64,000 bases of DNA from Rhodeus uyekii. Taxonomy: Eukaryota; Chordata; Actinopteri; Cypriniformes; Acheilognathidae. Positions 34,465 through 49,400 of this stretch are shown one piece after another. Both the position numbers and the translations under genes were made by a program. Positions within the stretch are counted from its first letter, which is position 1, and each line of letters opens with the position of its first letter. The notes beneath the pieces are model-generated. The model was not told where the DNA came from. It did no database searches and saw nothing but the letters and a program-made list of their open reading frames with translations. The stretch spans positions 2,193,501 to 2,257,500 of the forward strand of contig JAWRVZ010000064.1 in NCBI GenBank assembly GCA_037043235.1. The letters are read 5' to 3'.

Positions 34465-37400
34465 TTATGTCGAGTCTTGTCCCTCCTCTGACTCGTTGCC
34501 GTTGCAACACCCATCCACAGAGTCTATTGGTTTTATGTGACATATCTTTGCAAGGCTTGTCAGGCTTGAGGTAACATTTGAAGGCGAAACAACATGATGT
34601 GAGTGAGAAGCCTGTGAGCTTTGGAAAGCTTCAGGTAAAGCTGAAGTCAGGGGTGAGCTTTGGAGACATCTTTTGGTCTGGTCAGAGCTGGCTGGGGTAG
34701 GGATGGATGTTTCAGAAGGAGTCCTTAAAGAAGACTGGGCAGTTGAAGAGGACCTTTGTTCACTGGATGGGTTTGACTGAGAGGTAGATGAAGGACTGAT
34801 GTGACGTAATTGAGAAGCATGCTCTTTGGCATTCAGTCTCTCTGCCACTCTTTGTCTATGCTGAGGGACCTCAAGATGTTTGATGAGCTCTGCATTCCCA
34901 GTGAGAGACACCTCACAGGCGAGACAGTCATAAAGATGACCATCCTTGCCTTCTGTTCTACACTCTGTTTTGGAAACAATACAGTGGCTTACAAGAAAGT
35001 TATTATCCACATCTGGCTGCTTATTGTTGACAGAGTTTATGAAGGGGGAATCTGTGCCATTGAGTGTGCCTTGCTTCTTGTCACGTTTGGATGAAATGGT
35101 GTCCTCTGTGTGGAGGCGAACAGAGATTTGGCTAGGTTTTGGTTTCTCTGGTAGCTGCACTAACTGTTTCTGTTGCAGCTGCAGTCTTTGTTGCATCAGT
35201 GCACCCTGCAGATTTTGTTGATATTGCTGAAGAATGGAGCCTGGCGACAGCCCCATTAGAGCCTGTGGCAAGACTGGACCATATGGGAACATGCTTTCCA
35301 TGCCAAACATGGGCTGCAGGAGGCCCCCAGGGATAGGTGTGGGAATGTGGGGAGAAAAAAGTGGAGGGAAGCCAGGCATCAGACAGGGCAGTAGGGGACT
35401 AGAGAGCAGAGCACCTTGATCAGTTTTCATTGCTGCATGAAGAACTTGTAGTTGAGTTGGGTCTGTGATATATTCCCTTCCAGTATTTGGAGTAGATACT
35501 GTTGGTCTGGAAGAGTCTGACTTCTCTTTACTGTTGCAAGAAGAATTTCCACGAGCAGCATTTCCCAATGGAGAACTGTCCAGTTTGTTTGTGGGAATCC
35601 TGTTACACCCAGTGTCATTTTCTTTGGGTAACTGAAGTTCTTGTTCCGTGGTCTTTGGGGTCAAGACAGAGTTGGTTGTGCTAACTACATCTTTGTCATC
35701 CATAGCTGATATAGCAGAAGAGGACGTCATGGTTGGCTTGCCGGTCAGCTCATTTACAGGAGGGTCACCTTCTACAATAATGAATTAAGAAAAAAAGCGT
35801 GAATTACAAAAGATAACATTTTTAAGGTAATTAAAGAACTGTAGGTTAGACATACCTGTTTTTATGGAAGAAAAACCATCAGTCATTGTGCTGTTACCAC
35901 CTCGTATGCTTGTAGTGTAATTAAGGGCAGTTTGGTTGAGGCCCCCTGAGCTCACTACAGCTTGCGGTCCCAGTCCCAGAACATCACTTTTCTTTTTTAG
36001 ATGATCCACCTCTTGTTGAGCCATCAGCTGGCGAGCAGATACTGAACCCAAATATTCCTTGTCCCTCTCTATGTGGCCACCTAAAGCCTCCTTAACTTTA
36101 GCAAGATGTTGTTGGGAGAAGACATGGTCACGAATAGACAAGCAGCCACTGTATTTAACGGAGCAAAGAGTGCATTCGGTCTTAGGTCTGTCAATAGAAG
36201 TGCTTTCTGTACCAAACTGCTTTGCAAGGCTAAGCTTGGCCTTTTTCTCCTTGGCACGAGCATTCTGAAACCACACCTGAACCACCCTCTTGGCAAGTCC
36301 AATGTCACTGCCCAAGGCTTCACACTCAAGCATTGTTGGGGTTTTATAGTCACTAAAACAAGCTTTGAGTACTTTCACCTGCAGATTGCTCATTTGAGTG
36401 CGGTAGCGTTTCTGGCTATATCTGTCATTATCAAAGCTCTGACTGTTGGAGCTACCAGGGCATGGCGAAGCTGGATCAGCCAGGCTAGAATTTTCACTGT
36501 AATCCAAGATTAATTCATTATCAAAATCTTTAGCATTAAAGCTCATTGCAGGGCTAACCAAACCAGAAGACATCTTTTCATCACTTTCAGAAGAAGCCTC
36601 TCTTTCAGTGGTGGGAGACATGTGCTCGATACTGCCATGTTTACCCTCTAGAGAGTCATTTCCTTCATCAGTTGTATGGTCATGGCCATGGGTCGTGTCT
36701 GTGTTAGTCTCACAGTTATTCAGCTTGCTCTGTTCAAACGTCTGATAAACTGACATAGAAGGCATCTCAAAATCTTCCATACCCTCATCTTTTATAGGTT
36801 TTGGGCTCAGACGCTGCTGATGTGAAGACAGGTCCATGCTTTTGCATGCTAGAGAATCTGCGTCATCAGTGGAGCTCAAAAATTGAGAATAATTGGCAAA
36901 ATCAAAGAGATCAGATTTAATTTGAGAACCTTCCTGATCTAGAGTCATACTAGATATTGCCATACTATACCCTGCATTCCTTGCTTCATGCCAGTGACGT
37001 GAACGTATGTGAGCAGCAAGAGCAGTCTGTGCTTTAAAGAGAGCTCGACAAAACGGACAACGACGATGGATTTGAGATGGTCCCAAAGCACGAAACTGGC
37101 CTTTCCTCTCACGAGCTCGGGTGTTCTGGAACCAGACTTGAACCACTCTTTTCTTAAGACCGACTTCACAAGAGATATGGTCAAGCATCTTGCGTGTTGG
37201 ATTGGAGTCCAAAAGGTATTTCTGATATAAAACCTCTAGCTGCTCTGGTGTTATGGTAGTCCTCATACGTTTGTCTCGCTGGGGTTCCTCCCCATTATTT
37301 TCCCAATCATTTTCCATTGAACTGGTTCCTGCTTTCTCTTCAAGTTTCCTCTTCAGAGAGTTTATTGTTGAATCAGGAATGGTTGACACTGCAGGTGGAT

Positions 37401-40400
37401 TTGCCACTATCTGGGAAATTGTTCCTGAAAGCAGATGCCTTGCAAGTAGGGGGTTTGCAGGATCAAACAGCATAAGAGGCATGTCAATAGGACGGTCAAG
37501 GAACTGTGGGCTGGGAAAGTAACTCTGGGCAAGGAAGTGCATTTGCTGGTGCTCTTGCCAATGCTCAAAAGTGGCGAAGCTTAATTTACACTGGATGCAG
37601 TGGTAAGGGCTCATATCCTGGGCTGGATTCTGTTGCAAATGTTGCTCAGATGAAGGAATCTCTAAAGGACTAAAAATGTTTTGAGAGTTCTGAGATGGAG
37701 CCGGGTTTGTTTCAGACGTGCAGGAAGCCTGTTGTTGTTTATGAGGTGAGTTAGAGTGAATTTCTGTGCTTACGTTTTGCTTCTCCTCACAGAGAGGCTT
37801 TGGCTGCTGCATTTTGTTTTGTAATTCCTCAAACTCAGTGATGATACTAACAGCCTGTTTTGGGTCAGAGGATGGTTCATTTGCTTGTTTAAGCTCTCTA
37901 GTGAGGCTTGTCGTGTGCATATGCTCAGAATCAGTGGACTTCACATTAGTACTAGAAACAGATGAAGTAGAGGGGCTTGAGCAAGAAGTTGTTTGTGTAA
38001 AACCAGAGGGCCCAGATATTGGACTGTGACACTCAATCCTATAATCCATTGAAGAGTCATTCTGATCGTTCTGCATTTCCTCCACTTCATCTTTGTAGCA
38101 CTGCTTTTTCTGGTGATTAATGAGATCAAAAATGCGTTGAAAGACTATGTTGCATTTCTTACACTGGAAATTGTTGTTGGAAGTACGAAAGTAGCGGTCA
38201 TTAGATAAGTCTCTGCGTTCACTATCCTTCCCTCCCTCTCCTTGGTTCTCATAGTTCTTTCGAGCTTTTTGCCTGGCATTCTGAAACCATACCACAATCA
38301 CACGAGTAGAGAGATTAAGTAGGTTGGACAGTTGCTCAAACTCATCATCTTTGGGGTATGCATTGGCATCAAAAAAATCCTGCAATAATCTTAGCTGATA
38401 GTCAGAAAACCTGGTTCTTGAGGACCTTTTACCCCCATAAAACTCTTGTCTTGGTGGTTCAGGAGAGGGTGGTCTAGAATCCACCTTTACATCTTCCAGT
38501 GTTGTGATAGGAGGGTTACTAAAGTTATATGGCGAATCCTTGTTGCGCTGACGTTCTTTGAATAGAGTGTTCCGAAACCAATGTTTTATGACTTTATGTG
38601 GCAAACCAGATTTGTTGGCCATCTCATGGATTTGGTCCTCATTTGGAGAATTGTTGATATCAAAATACTGACGTAGAATTATAAGCTGATCATCCGTGAT
38701 TCTGGTTCGAGGTCTTTTACTTTGCTGCTGTAACATGGATGGAGTTAACTGTTGTTGATAAAGCTGTGTCAAATCAGGACTCAAACCGGCCTCCACTGGG
38801 GGCAGATGGACTGGGCCCTGAGGAGTTAAAGCTTGCAAAGGTATGGGGGGTATTAGGAGTGGGGAGAAGAGTGGTAGTTCCATGGATAAGGGAATTTGAG
38901 CTAATGGGGCCTTAACTTGAGGATTGGAGACAGTAGAAGGAGTAGGACTAAGTGTAGAGATTGGAACAATTGGTTGTTGCTGTTGTGGCTGCTGTACTGA
39001 AGGGTTGGGAATTATAGGAGGTGTAGGAGAAGGGGATGAGACAGGAGAAGAGTCCGGAGTTGGAGGTCTCAATGGAAAGAGTTTGTCATATTGCTCCCTG
39101 TAGTCTTTTGCAAATTTCTCCAATGATTTGATAGGAAATATGGAATGATGAATCTGCTCTTTATGGCTCTTCAGAATCAGAGCGTTTGAAAAAAGATTCC
39201 CACAAGACTCACACTCCAGCTTCTCCGTGCCTTCTGAATGATCCACCTCATCATCCTTAATGTCAGACACATCCCCACCATTTGGTATTGCCTCAGTAAG
39301 ATTTTTCTGATATCGCTGCTTATTTTCATTGAATTGCATGACTAACTCAAAACCAATGTTTTCAAGCAAAGCCTTTGAAGCATTCCCAGGGGCATCATGT
39401 GTTATTCTAGGTGGAAGAAACTTATCAAAATTCTCCCTGCTGGTTGACATATCTTTGCTTACATCTTCATTTTCTTGTGTTTTGGGATGGTGCGTTTTTT
39501 CTCTGATATCCACATTATCCATTTCTTTTGATCCTTCATTACTGCTCTGTTCATCTGCATCCTTCTCACACTGTGGATCACTGGTCAGGTTCTGTTCATT
39601 AATTTCAGGATCTTCGTTTTGTTTTTGTTCAGAACAATATTTCAAGCCATCTTTTTTCAAGCCAGACTCAGCAGTCTCCTCACTTACAGTAGGCATTAAT
39701 GTGCTTAAGTTTAGACCAGAGCCTTTAAGGTTCACCTCTGGATTCATGCGGAACTCTCCTCCTGGAATAAGAAAAGGAAGAAGCAATTGCTGTTGCTGCT
39801 GCACTGGAAGAAGAGCCTCTGTTGCCATTGGAAAAGGGTGTAAAAGTGCAGGATTGAATAAATGGGACTGAAGAAGAGCAGCCTTCTTTTGGAGCTCTTG
39901 CTGGAGATGGGCTTGAGCCTGGGCTAGCTGCTGCTGCTGCTGTTGTAATGGTTGTTGTTGTTGTTGTTGTTGTTGTTGTAATGACATCTGTTGTTGCTTG
40001 GCAGCTGAATCAATCATGTTTACCAACTTCTTCCTCATGTCAAATGTTGAAGGATGGCTAGTGTCTGGGTTTGCAGGTGTACCATTGAGTTCAGTGTTTT
40101 GTTGGTGGCTTAGACCAGCATTGCTCTTGGAAATAGCAGACCTCATGGTCACAGGGCTGCTGGACAATGGCTTGCCTGGGGGAGGGCCAATAGATTCAGA
40201 ACTAGAAGTAGACGAATCAAGCTTGGATGCACGAGCTTTTGACTGGTGCAAGACAGAACGCATATGAATCTCTAAGGTTGAACTCTGACTATATGCTACA
40301 CTACAAATACTACATTTAAATGGTTTGTGGTCTGCATTGTTGATAGGCTCTTGCAATCCAGTTGACGTGTCCTGCAGAGACCGTTTAAGTTTGTGTAAGT

Positions 40401-43400
40401 GTGACACTGAGTTGTAGTGAACCAAAAGAATATTCTTCTGGGTGAAAGATTCTTTGCAAACAGTACATTTGAAAGGCCTTGATGGATCCAGAAATTTCTC
40501 CATTGTAATATTCGGGCCCTTTTTAAGTGGAAAAACAGGCTGCTTGGTGTCACATTCAGCATTATCTTTAACCAAACTTGAATCATTGTCTGTAGGACTT
40601 AGTTTTTTCTCCAAATCACATTCTTCATCATCTTTCATCTCAGTTTCTTCTGGTGATCCTTCCTCTTCACCAAATGTTTGGTCTCCGGAGATAAGGGTCT
40701 CGCCATTCATCATTAAACCACCATAAAGCTGCTGTATCTGGGTTTCACTTAGCTCCAGGTGGCTTGTCTCAAGGTGTTTCCGAAGGGCCAGCACTGTACG
40801 AAAACTGCGTTGACAGAGGCAGCATATGGTGGCAGCTCTGATAGCATGGTACTGAGAATGCAGCTGCAACTTTTCAGGGGTTTTGAATGCTAGGCTGCAC
40901 TGATTACACCGGTACTTGTAAATGTGGCGATCAGATATTGCTGTTTGAGATTTCTGGCTATGAATCTGGTTGAAATGTGTCTGGAGAGCACTTGAAGATG
41001 TAAAGACTTTGTTACAGCCTTTCTGCCAACAAGGAAAGGCAGCATTGTTCTCCTTTGTGGATTCTGCATCCTCTGATGGTTGTTTATAGATTTTTGCGGC
41101 CTCCAAGTGAGGTGTGGTACCTCTCTCAGGTTCAGTTGACATTTCTAAAGAAAAAACATAAAAAGGATTGCAGTGAATACGCAATGAAGCTAATTAGAAC
41201 AAAAATCATAATTTAGTAATTAAACCAAGCACAAATTCAAGGACTGATTATTGAGTTAGATCATAATTGTAAAGATCATAATAAAGATTAAAATATATAT
41301 TTATTTATATTTATACAAACCATCCTGTCTCTTTGTTTCATTAGCATTCATCAGCTGTGTATCCGAGTTGTGCACTGGTAAAAACATCTTCTCTGGCAGC
41401 ACGTCTGAAGCAATCACCTGATCACAAGGGAAAAAAGAAATCATAATAGGTTTGATAAATCCATTTTGTGGATTAATTAATCCACAAAAATCTCATTATT
41501 AAGTCATTTGATTGTTATCTCTGAAAATGATTGGTCATTATGCTGTGTTCCTGCTACGTGTGCATTAACGATGCATCGTGCAAGAGAATAGACCCTTAAC
41601 TTCAGAAGGCGAAATGGAATCACAGTCATGAACCAACACTTAAAGCAGTTCAAAGGTTAAGTATGAATGGAAACCCTCTTTGGTCCATGACAACACAATT
41701 AGCTAACTTTGGATGTAAAAAAGCCACTTTATTTATCTTCCTCTTCTTCTCTCTTCCTGTACCCACTCAAATTTAAAATGTGTAAATCAATGCAACTTTA
41801 AGGGGGGAGAGGGAGGGAGAGCAACCAAACAAAATGGCTGCTATTTCCATCACAAAGCACACCATTTCAGGAAAGTGCTGTATTAAAGGGACACAAAGCA
41901 GCACACAAGTCCTCTTCAAGGTCACATTTAATTTAGAACATAATTACAAGGCACGGTTCATAACGAAAATCACCTAGCACTGGCTCAGAACTAATGAAGC
42001 ACAATTATTTTCATTACTGTATTTCAGTTCAGCTAGGGAAGAGGGAGAGGAACGGCAAGTGCCGAAGAGAGAAATCAAGAGAGATGGCAGAACAGAGGGC
42101 AAGGAAGACCAAGAGCGATAGGAGAGGGAAGAGCACATGAAATGGAATGAAAGACCGAAAAGCCTTTTCCGCAAGAAAAAGCACTCAGCGCAAGCTGACT
42201 GAATTGGCAAAAAATGTCCAACCTTTCAGAAACAGTGAGGCATGTCTGCTTCGGGTTCAAACAAGCTCTGGGTGCATTAGTATCAATTTATATTCTGCAG
42301 ATAAAAAAAGCTAAATTTAATATTCATTGGATCTGAGGCAGCTACCTCTCCCCTCCCCCCACTCAATGTCATTACTTGTCTCCGTACGCACTGGAGTCAC
42401 TGAGGGTCTAAACACCCCCTCCGTATACGCACATGCACATTGTGCCAAACATTTACTTGCATAAATAATTTTTTTACACCATATGTTTTTTAATTCCAAT
42501 ATCTAGAAAGAAGCATGGCTGATGGCTGACATAACAATAATAGTTAATAAGTAATATAACAATAATAGTTAATAGTGATTAAGGTGCAGGAAAAATTGCA
42601 TAATTTTAACAAGCATTATGCAATGTTTACTACATTCCCCCTTCAGTAGAAAACAATTAAAAAAAAAAAAGTAAATAGATCCTGATTTCAACTGGCAATG
42701 GGATAAAAATAAATACATTTCTAAAATAAAATTCTACAACCCCAAGCAATTGGAATGGACACGTGTGATTGTTTAAAATCCCTGGTTGCTTTAATCCTTT
42801 GCAAAAGCGCTAAATAAATGACAAACTATATAGCACTAAAATACTGAATCTACAGGATACATGTACATTGTCTCCCCCCTCACCGTGTTGATGAGCTTCT
42901 GAGTGCAGTCTGCAGTGACACTATGCAGCTGTGTGAGGTGGGTACGCAAGAGGGCAATACTGTGCAGTGTGTCTTGGCACAGTGGGCAGCGGACAGCAGG
43001 CTGAACTGCATGCTGGTTCATCACATGACTCCTCAGATGCTCAATATCACTATGATGGAAGCGACAGAATGGACACTGACGCATCTGAATGAAAGGAAAC
43101 AAACAGAAATACGTATAAAGGTAGAATAATTACTATCTGCAATATCCTATTCCTTTATTATTAATATTATGATTTGTTTCTATCCTTATGTTTTGCACAA
43201 TGGAATAGTTATGGTATAATAAACAATTAAATTATTACCATATTATTGTTTCATTGTATTTGCTAGGGTTTGCACAACTAATCATTTATTATATTCTAGT
43301 TGTACAGAAATCAATGCTGTGTATATTATGTAAACATTAATATGGCATTAGTTTAAAGAACTTGCAAAATAAAAATGACAATACCAGGTTGCATTTTAGT

Positions 43401-46400
43401 AAAAGAAAAAAAAAGAAAGACCTCGTCCTGTGTTCGTGACTGTTTGCAGGGAGAGAGCTCAACTGACTCGTCAGATGCAGATGAAGGACGCTTAGGACTT
43501 GAAGACGACTCATTTTGCTCTACCTCTGTTTGAATAAATCCTTCTATGTGCAAAAAAAGCAAACAGAGATCATTTATAAGAGGAGCACGTTAATGTTTAA
43601 AAACACTCAGCTTATTGTAAAACAATGGTTGCCATGGAAAGACAACAATGTACAAATAATGCAATTACAGGTATGTTAATATTAATAAGTTAAAGATAAA
43701 TAATGTTAGTTAGTGCATCTAATGTAAAATCTGGGTCCTGAAGCAAAACCAGCTGAAAAAACAATCATTTTGATAAAAACCTGATTTCCCCCCCGCTGTG
43801 TCTCCATGTTTAATTCTGTCTTCTTGGTTAGCCTTAACCTCAATGAGAGAGTCCATCCCATTCTGATCTCCTTGAAGACCTTAAGAGAAAAAAAAAAATT
43901 ATACACACACATATATATACAGCTCTGGAAAAAATTAAGAGACATATACATATACATACATAGAGAGAAAGAGAGAACATCACAATTAGACAATTCATAT
44001 ATACACACTCAAGTTTGTTTGTTTCCTATATGCTTTGCTATTTGAATTATCAGGCAAACTATTTCATTTTCTAAGCAATTGGTCATTGCAGAAAATATCT
44101 TGCTTGCATGTGCCACTGCAAAACAAGATTGAATGCAGGAACACATTCAAACCTATAGGGGTCACTCTACACTAGCTCAGTGAGACCCAACCAACCTGCT
44201 CTAACACATTAACAGACAGACCCACACAATACAGTAGCTAGTAATCTACAAAATCTCCTATGGATTCACACAAAAGAAGTTAAATATATTGATCTTCTAC
44301 AGTAAAAAATACAAAGAAAGATATGAGAGAAGAAAAACAGGAGGAGGACAAGTGAAAGTCAGCGGCGTCAGCAGAGTTTCATTTGACCTGTGGGGATTTG
44401 AAAAGTCACAGGAGGGAGATAATACAGCAGAGGTCAGAAGGGTCACACACAAAGAGTCCATTTCAAAGCATAAATTGGCGAACAATGCTGCCAGGCTTTA
44501 AAAATTATCTTTATATGATAGGTCTTCGCATTGTGCTCAGTTCGAGTCTGTTGTATTAGTTATAGCTTTCTTGCTAAAAGAAGCATTTTCTAAAACTGCT
44601 GAAAACTGAAACTGAAACGTATTTATCCAAAACGTGAGATGGCATTTACTGGCAATATTTTGACAACAGTCTTCAGTTTTGGCTTGTTATTTTTTCTTAA
44701 GTCTTCCCGATGAACTCTAAAATCAAAAAGAGCGAGCATGCACACATTAAGATTCAAAAAGGGCAATGATGCTCTGTTGTTCTTTTGTAGCGTCTAAAAG
44801 CTTCGGCTGAGCTCTGTAGGTACAAAACACACAGCCTCGGGACACACTAAACCAGATACCCCATTCAACGCCCTCCCTCCCTCTCCTCATCCTCTTCTCC
44901 CTTGCTTTCTGCCTTTCTGCTTTCTTAGCAGAGTAATTGTTCTGCTACGTGGGGGGAAGGGAAAAGAAGAACAGAGTTGATTTGGGTGGGTTTTGGGCAG
45001 GGGGGTGGTTGGGGTATTGGGGTGGGGGGGCAAGTGGAAACAAAAAAATTGCATGAGGGTTGTCATAACAGACCAATCAAAAGGCAGGCCAAGGTATCTT
45101 CTGGTAATTCTTTGAGAAGGTGATTATGACAGAGGGTGAGAGAGAGAGCGAGAAAGGCCATCTGAACACCAATTATCCTGACAGACACGCTATTGATTTC
45201 CTATCAAACCAACACACCCATAAACACAGAACACATAACCTGAAACTGTCAAATCCGCTCTAGTTACGAGCGCCCCATTGAGCCCTCTCGCTCAGTCATT
45301 CTCTCAGTCACACACACACACCGCTGAACCTGACCAAAAAAATGTGTTTATTGTTGAGCATCTCTCACAGTGAAAATCGCAACCCCCTACCAAAAAAAAA
45401 AAACATTTAGGGATTAAAATAATAATAATAAAATCAATAAATAATGTAAATGACAACTAAATGTATAGGACAAATGTAGATTTTTATTACATTTAACGTG
45501 AAACCTGTTTAGTTGTGCGGTCATACATTTCAGTTCTACAAATTTATAATGCAAGAATGAGTCAGTTTTCACCAAATGCATACATGTGTTTTAGACAAAC
45601 CCTTCTTTACCTGCAAAATTCATGCTTTATTATCAAAAGGCACAATTGAATTTTGAGATTGCATTGAAAATACACTTCAAAAATCAAAGGGGGCATGTGC
45701 ATTCGCTTAGAATGGTCATGACGCTACTCGGACAAAACAGATGGCCGTGGCTCAGTGTGGTGAGGTCATTTTGGCCAGTAATGAAGTGATCAGATGCACC
45801 CACACATGCTAACACACTCCAGGCGCACACTCAACACACACTTCATCAGCACTTCCTACCCGTCCCAGGGATCAATATACAAATGCTCAGCAGCATTGAT
45901 CCAGTATTGATTATAAATTAGGCAATGCCCTGGTGTTCCTAAAGAGATCAATAACCAGCCATTCAGCTGCAGCGCTCCAGCAGGTCGGAAGCAGCGCTGA
46001 TCTGATGTTCCTACAGGTTCAAATTCACAGTGAAACAGCTACTCACTCTCACTCACTGACTTTAGCATTGATTGTACACGACACACTAACCTACAACTAC
46101 TAACCTTTTCTTGTAATCTGTGTGTTCACAATTTCTCCCCATCGGGAACATAGTGTGATTGAAATGAAATGAAGTCATTTTAATTTCTTTTCTTTTTTTA
46201 ATGTACCTCGTTTGGGCAGCATTTCTATTTTTATACATTTGAGATTTTAAAACATTACTAAACAAACGTACAATATTAATACAATACAAACATACAATTT
46301 TTCTTAACAAAAAACAAATATTTCCAAACACCTGTCAGTCTTTTGGAATCTCTATCAGATTCTCTTCTCTGTCTTTCCTTTAAAATGTTAATTTGAGAAC

Positions 46401-49400
46401 GTTAATTAACTCATGCCTCGTTAGTGGGTTGCGCCTTTATTGGCTGCATTGACTGGCTAACCCCTCCAGTTTAGCCTCTTTCTGGCCAGTGAAGATGTTA
46501 CAAATGTGATTATTGGCAAGTCAATTAACAAAATCAATTCCTACCATTCTGTACAAAAAGCACACACTCACTCTCTTTCTTTTTCTCTCTCGCTCGCACA
46601 CACAAATGCAATGCATATGTAAATATACACATACAAACAGGCTGGGTGCCAAGGTCAGGCTATTGTTCAACTCATTAGTTGAGCTTATTCTGTGTTAGAA
46701 CTAAATGCTAATTGCCTCCACCACCCAGTTTTCTCAATTACCCCAGTGTAAATATCTACCCTCTTTCTTTTTCTATTCTTTCTTTTTTCCGGCATCTCTG
46801 TCAGCCCCTCCCCCTCTGTTGTTCTGTTGTGCGTTTTAGAGCCTTGAGCGACATGAGCACAACACACAAGGGACCGTTCGTCTTTTGATTTGGGTTTTAA
46901 GGAATTCTCCCTGACTTTCTCCCTAACATTAATCTAGCATCAAAAGCTGGTGTTCTGCTTATGAGTGTGTTGGACTTTGCTTATTCCATCCAAACCCCCA
47001 AACACAATTTTTGGTGCTTTGCAAAACCCCCTCAAGATAACTCCGTAAATTGAAAATGACTTTGGATGTGGATAACAAAGCGATCGTGCATGTGTGTCTC
47101 ATACCATTTTCTTCAGCAGGGCTTTTTCGGATTGTAAAGATGGCACCAAGCTCCTCCTCATCCTGCAGACCCTTCTGGATTCGCTGTAGTCTGAGCAGCC
47201 CCTCCCCTCTCTGGTGGCTCAATGAATGTGAGTGCTGCACTAAAGAAAGGCTGTTCTGAGTGGAGAAATCACACAGCACACAGTGCAGCCAGACATCTTC
47301 AGACTCCACTCCATCCAGCTGCTGCAAATACTGAGAATGAGTAAAGATAAACATTGATCATAAAGAAAAGGAAGGATGTAAGAAAAGTTATAACAACTTC
47401 TACTTCATCCAGCTCACATTTCAACACCAGCGAACTATATACTTAAGGTACTTTAGCGGAAGCCATATAGTCATAAATGATCAATATGTGGGTTCCTCTA
47501 ATGTGGACAGCATAATATAGATCAATGCTGGGTCAATACAACCCTGTAAAAATATAGATGTTACATATGTAGATGTTACTTTACATGTTTTGCTCAAATA
47601 AACACTAAATCTCTCTCTGTCTGTGGTCTGGTGAAAGCTGAGCAGACAGACTTAAAGTAAATTAATCCAGTGAAATATTACATGAATACAGTCAGAAACA
47701 AAAACACATACACACAATCACAGTGAGAAACACCAGTCCACTTGTTTTACAGAACTCTAAACTGATTAGAGATGTGCTGAGTTAATGGACCACATTAGGG
47801 GGAGGGAAGAAATAACATGAAATCCATCTCAATTACCAAAAAGGCCTTATAGGTTTTGGGGATAATGGCATCACTGGGCCTTTGTGGATTTTACTAACAG
47901 GAATACCAGACCTCAGACTTTTTGTACACAGTGTTTCTGGTTTTGAATTGAGATTTACCTTATATAGTCTCAGGCTGGTCTCGTGTCTGGAATTCATTGT
48001 GTGTAGCTTCAGTTTCTCCAAACTGCTGGCCTCGTAGTCACATGCATTGCACCTGAGCTGCACTTGGCTTCCAGCAGCGACACACCTGAGGCGCCATTCT
48101 TCTTCCTCCTCTTCAATATTTACATGTTGGCTACTGGCCTCTCGAAGATGTGCAGCTAGCTGGTAGCGCTGTACGTGTTTGTCTGTCTGGCAATGCAGTT
48201 GGAAGTTTGCTCGCAAAGGAGTGGCATAATGGCAAAGCCGACAATGATGGGTGTCTCCAGATGTGCTCCTCCAATAGGAATTGGTTAATGACCGCTGCAT
48301 GGTCAGGTGTTGACTAAGCTCCTCTACAGTGTCACAGGAAAATCGGCCACACAGAATGCATTCAAACAGTTTCTGTGAAGAGGTTTCATTGCAGGACAGA
48401 GGAGCAATGGCATCGGACAGTTTGGTCTGAGGTTGGCAGTGGCGGTAAAGCTCGGTGGCATTGTGCTTACGTTGACGTTGCATATGTGCCAGGTTCTGCT
48501 GCAGTAGAAGCACGTTGTGCGTGTGCTTTTCACTGGTCATGTGAATTCTGAGGTTCCGTGCCACATTCGTTTCATAGTCGCAGACTTCACACCGCCACGA
48601 TGCACGTCCTCGAAGCTTAGATGGAGAGGGGGAGTTGGCTTGGGTGGGGTGAGTGAGAGTTGGATGTGAATGGGTTGAAGGATTGGGCTGGGCTGCTGGG
48701 CTGTGTGCATGTGACTGTGTCTGCAGGCTCTGCATGTTGTTGAGGTGTTTGTCCGACTGCATGTGGATGCTCAAGTTTCCCTTGGTGGTGGTGGAATATT
48801 GGCAGACCTGGCAGCGGAAAGGCTTGTATCCGCAAGAATAAGTCTCACCTCTAGCTAGGCGCGGGTGGCTCTGACCACTACTGCAGTATGGACACTGTTC
48901 AGACTCTGACTCTGGATGCTTCTCCTTCATATGGGCTTCAAGGGTTTGCTGGTACTTGTAATGCCAGTTGCATTTTGGACACTTCAATGTCTTGCAGGAG
49001 TTTCTGGAGTGTACCATAGAGGCCTGAATAGCATAACTGAAAGATGATCCTTGGACATCGTCCCCAGCGGCAACAAAGCCTCCATCACAGGCCACCACCA
49101 GCCTTTTTCTAGAGGCCATGTCCAAGTGCCCTTCTTCAAGAATAGGCTGACTTGTCTGAGTTAAGGTAGGACTCAGAGTAGGGGACGTGGAATGGCTATG
49201 ATTATTGGGAAGGTCAGAATGAGTGACAGCATGTCTGTCATCTTCAGACAACCTAATAGTTGGTTCCATTACTATGGCATTACCATTCTCTAACTGGTCA
49301 TTTGGTTCAGTTGCTGTGGCACTCTCTTGGTTGGCAAGTTGTTCTGTAGTAGTGATAGTGGATGGGTTTACCACAACAAGGGAAGTAGGTGCAGGGTCGT

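Larger units (their letters stand above)
43880..47104 (-). other. zfhx3: Large zfhx3 intron between coding exons 2 and 3
   Basis: No coding sequence is recognised inside. It contains a G-rich run at 44984-45030 and a cluster of ATTGAT/ATCAAT words at 45869-46072 (separate entries). The 45680-46020 part has the balanced composition expected of an intronic enhancer. Confidence 0.55.

Noticed and set aside
34810..41000. Several plus-strand open frames of 60-180 residues opposite zfhx3
   Set aside because: They are complements of the long zfhx3 coding exons, with no independent homology.
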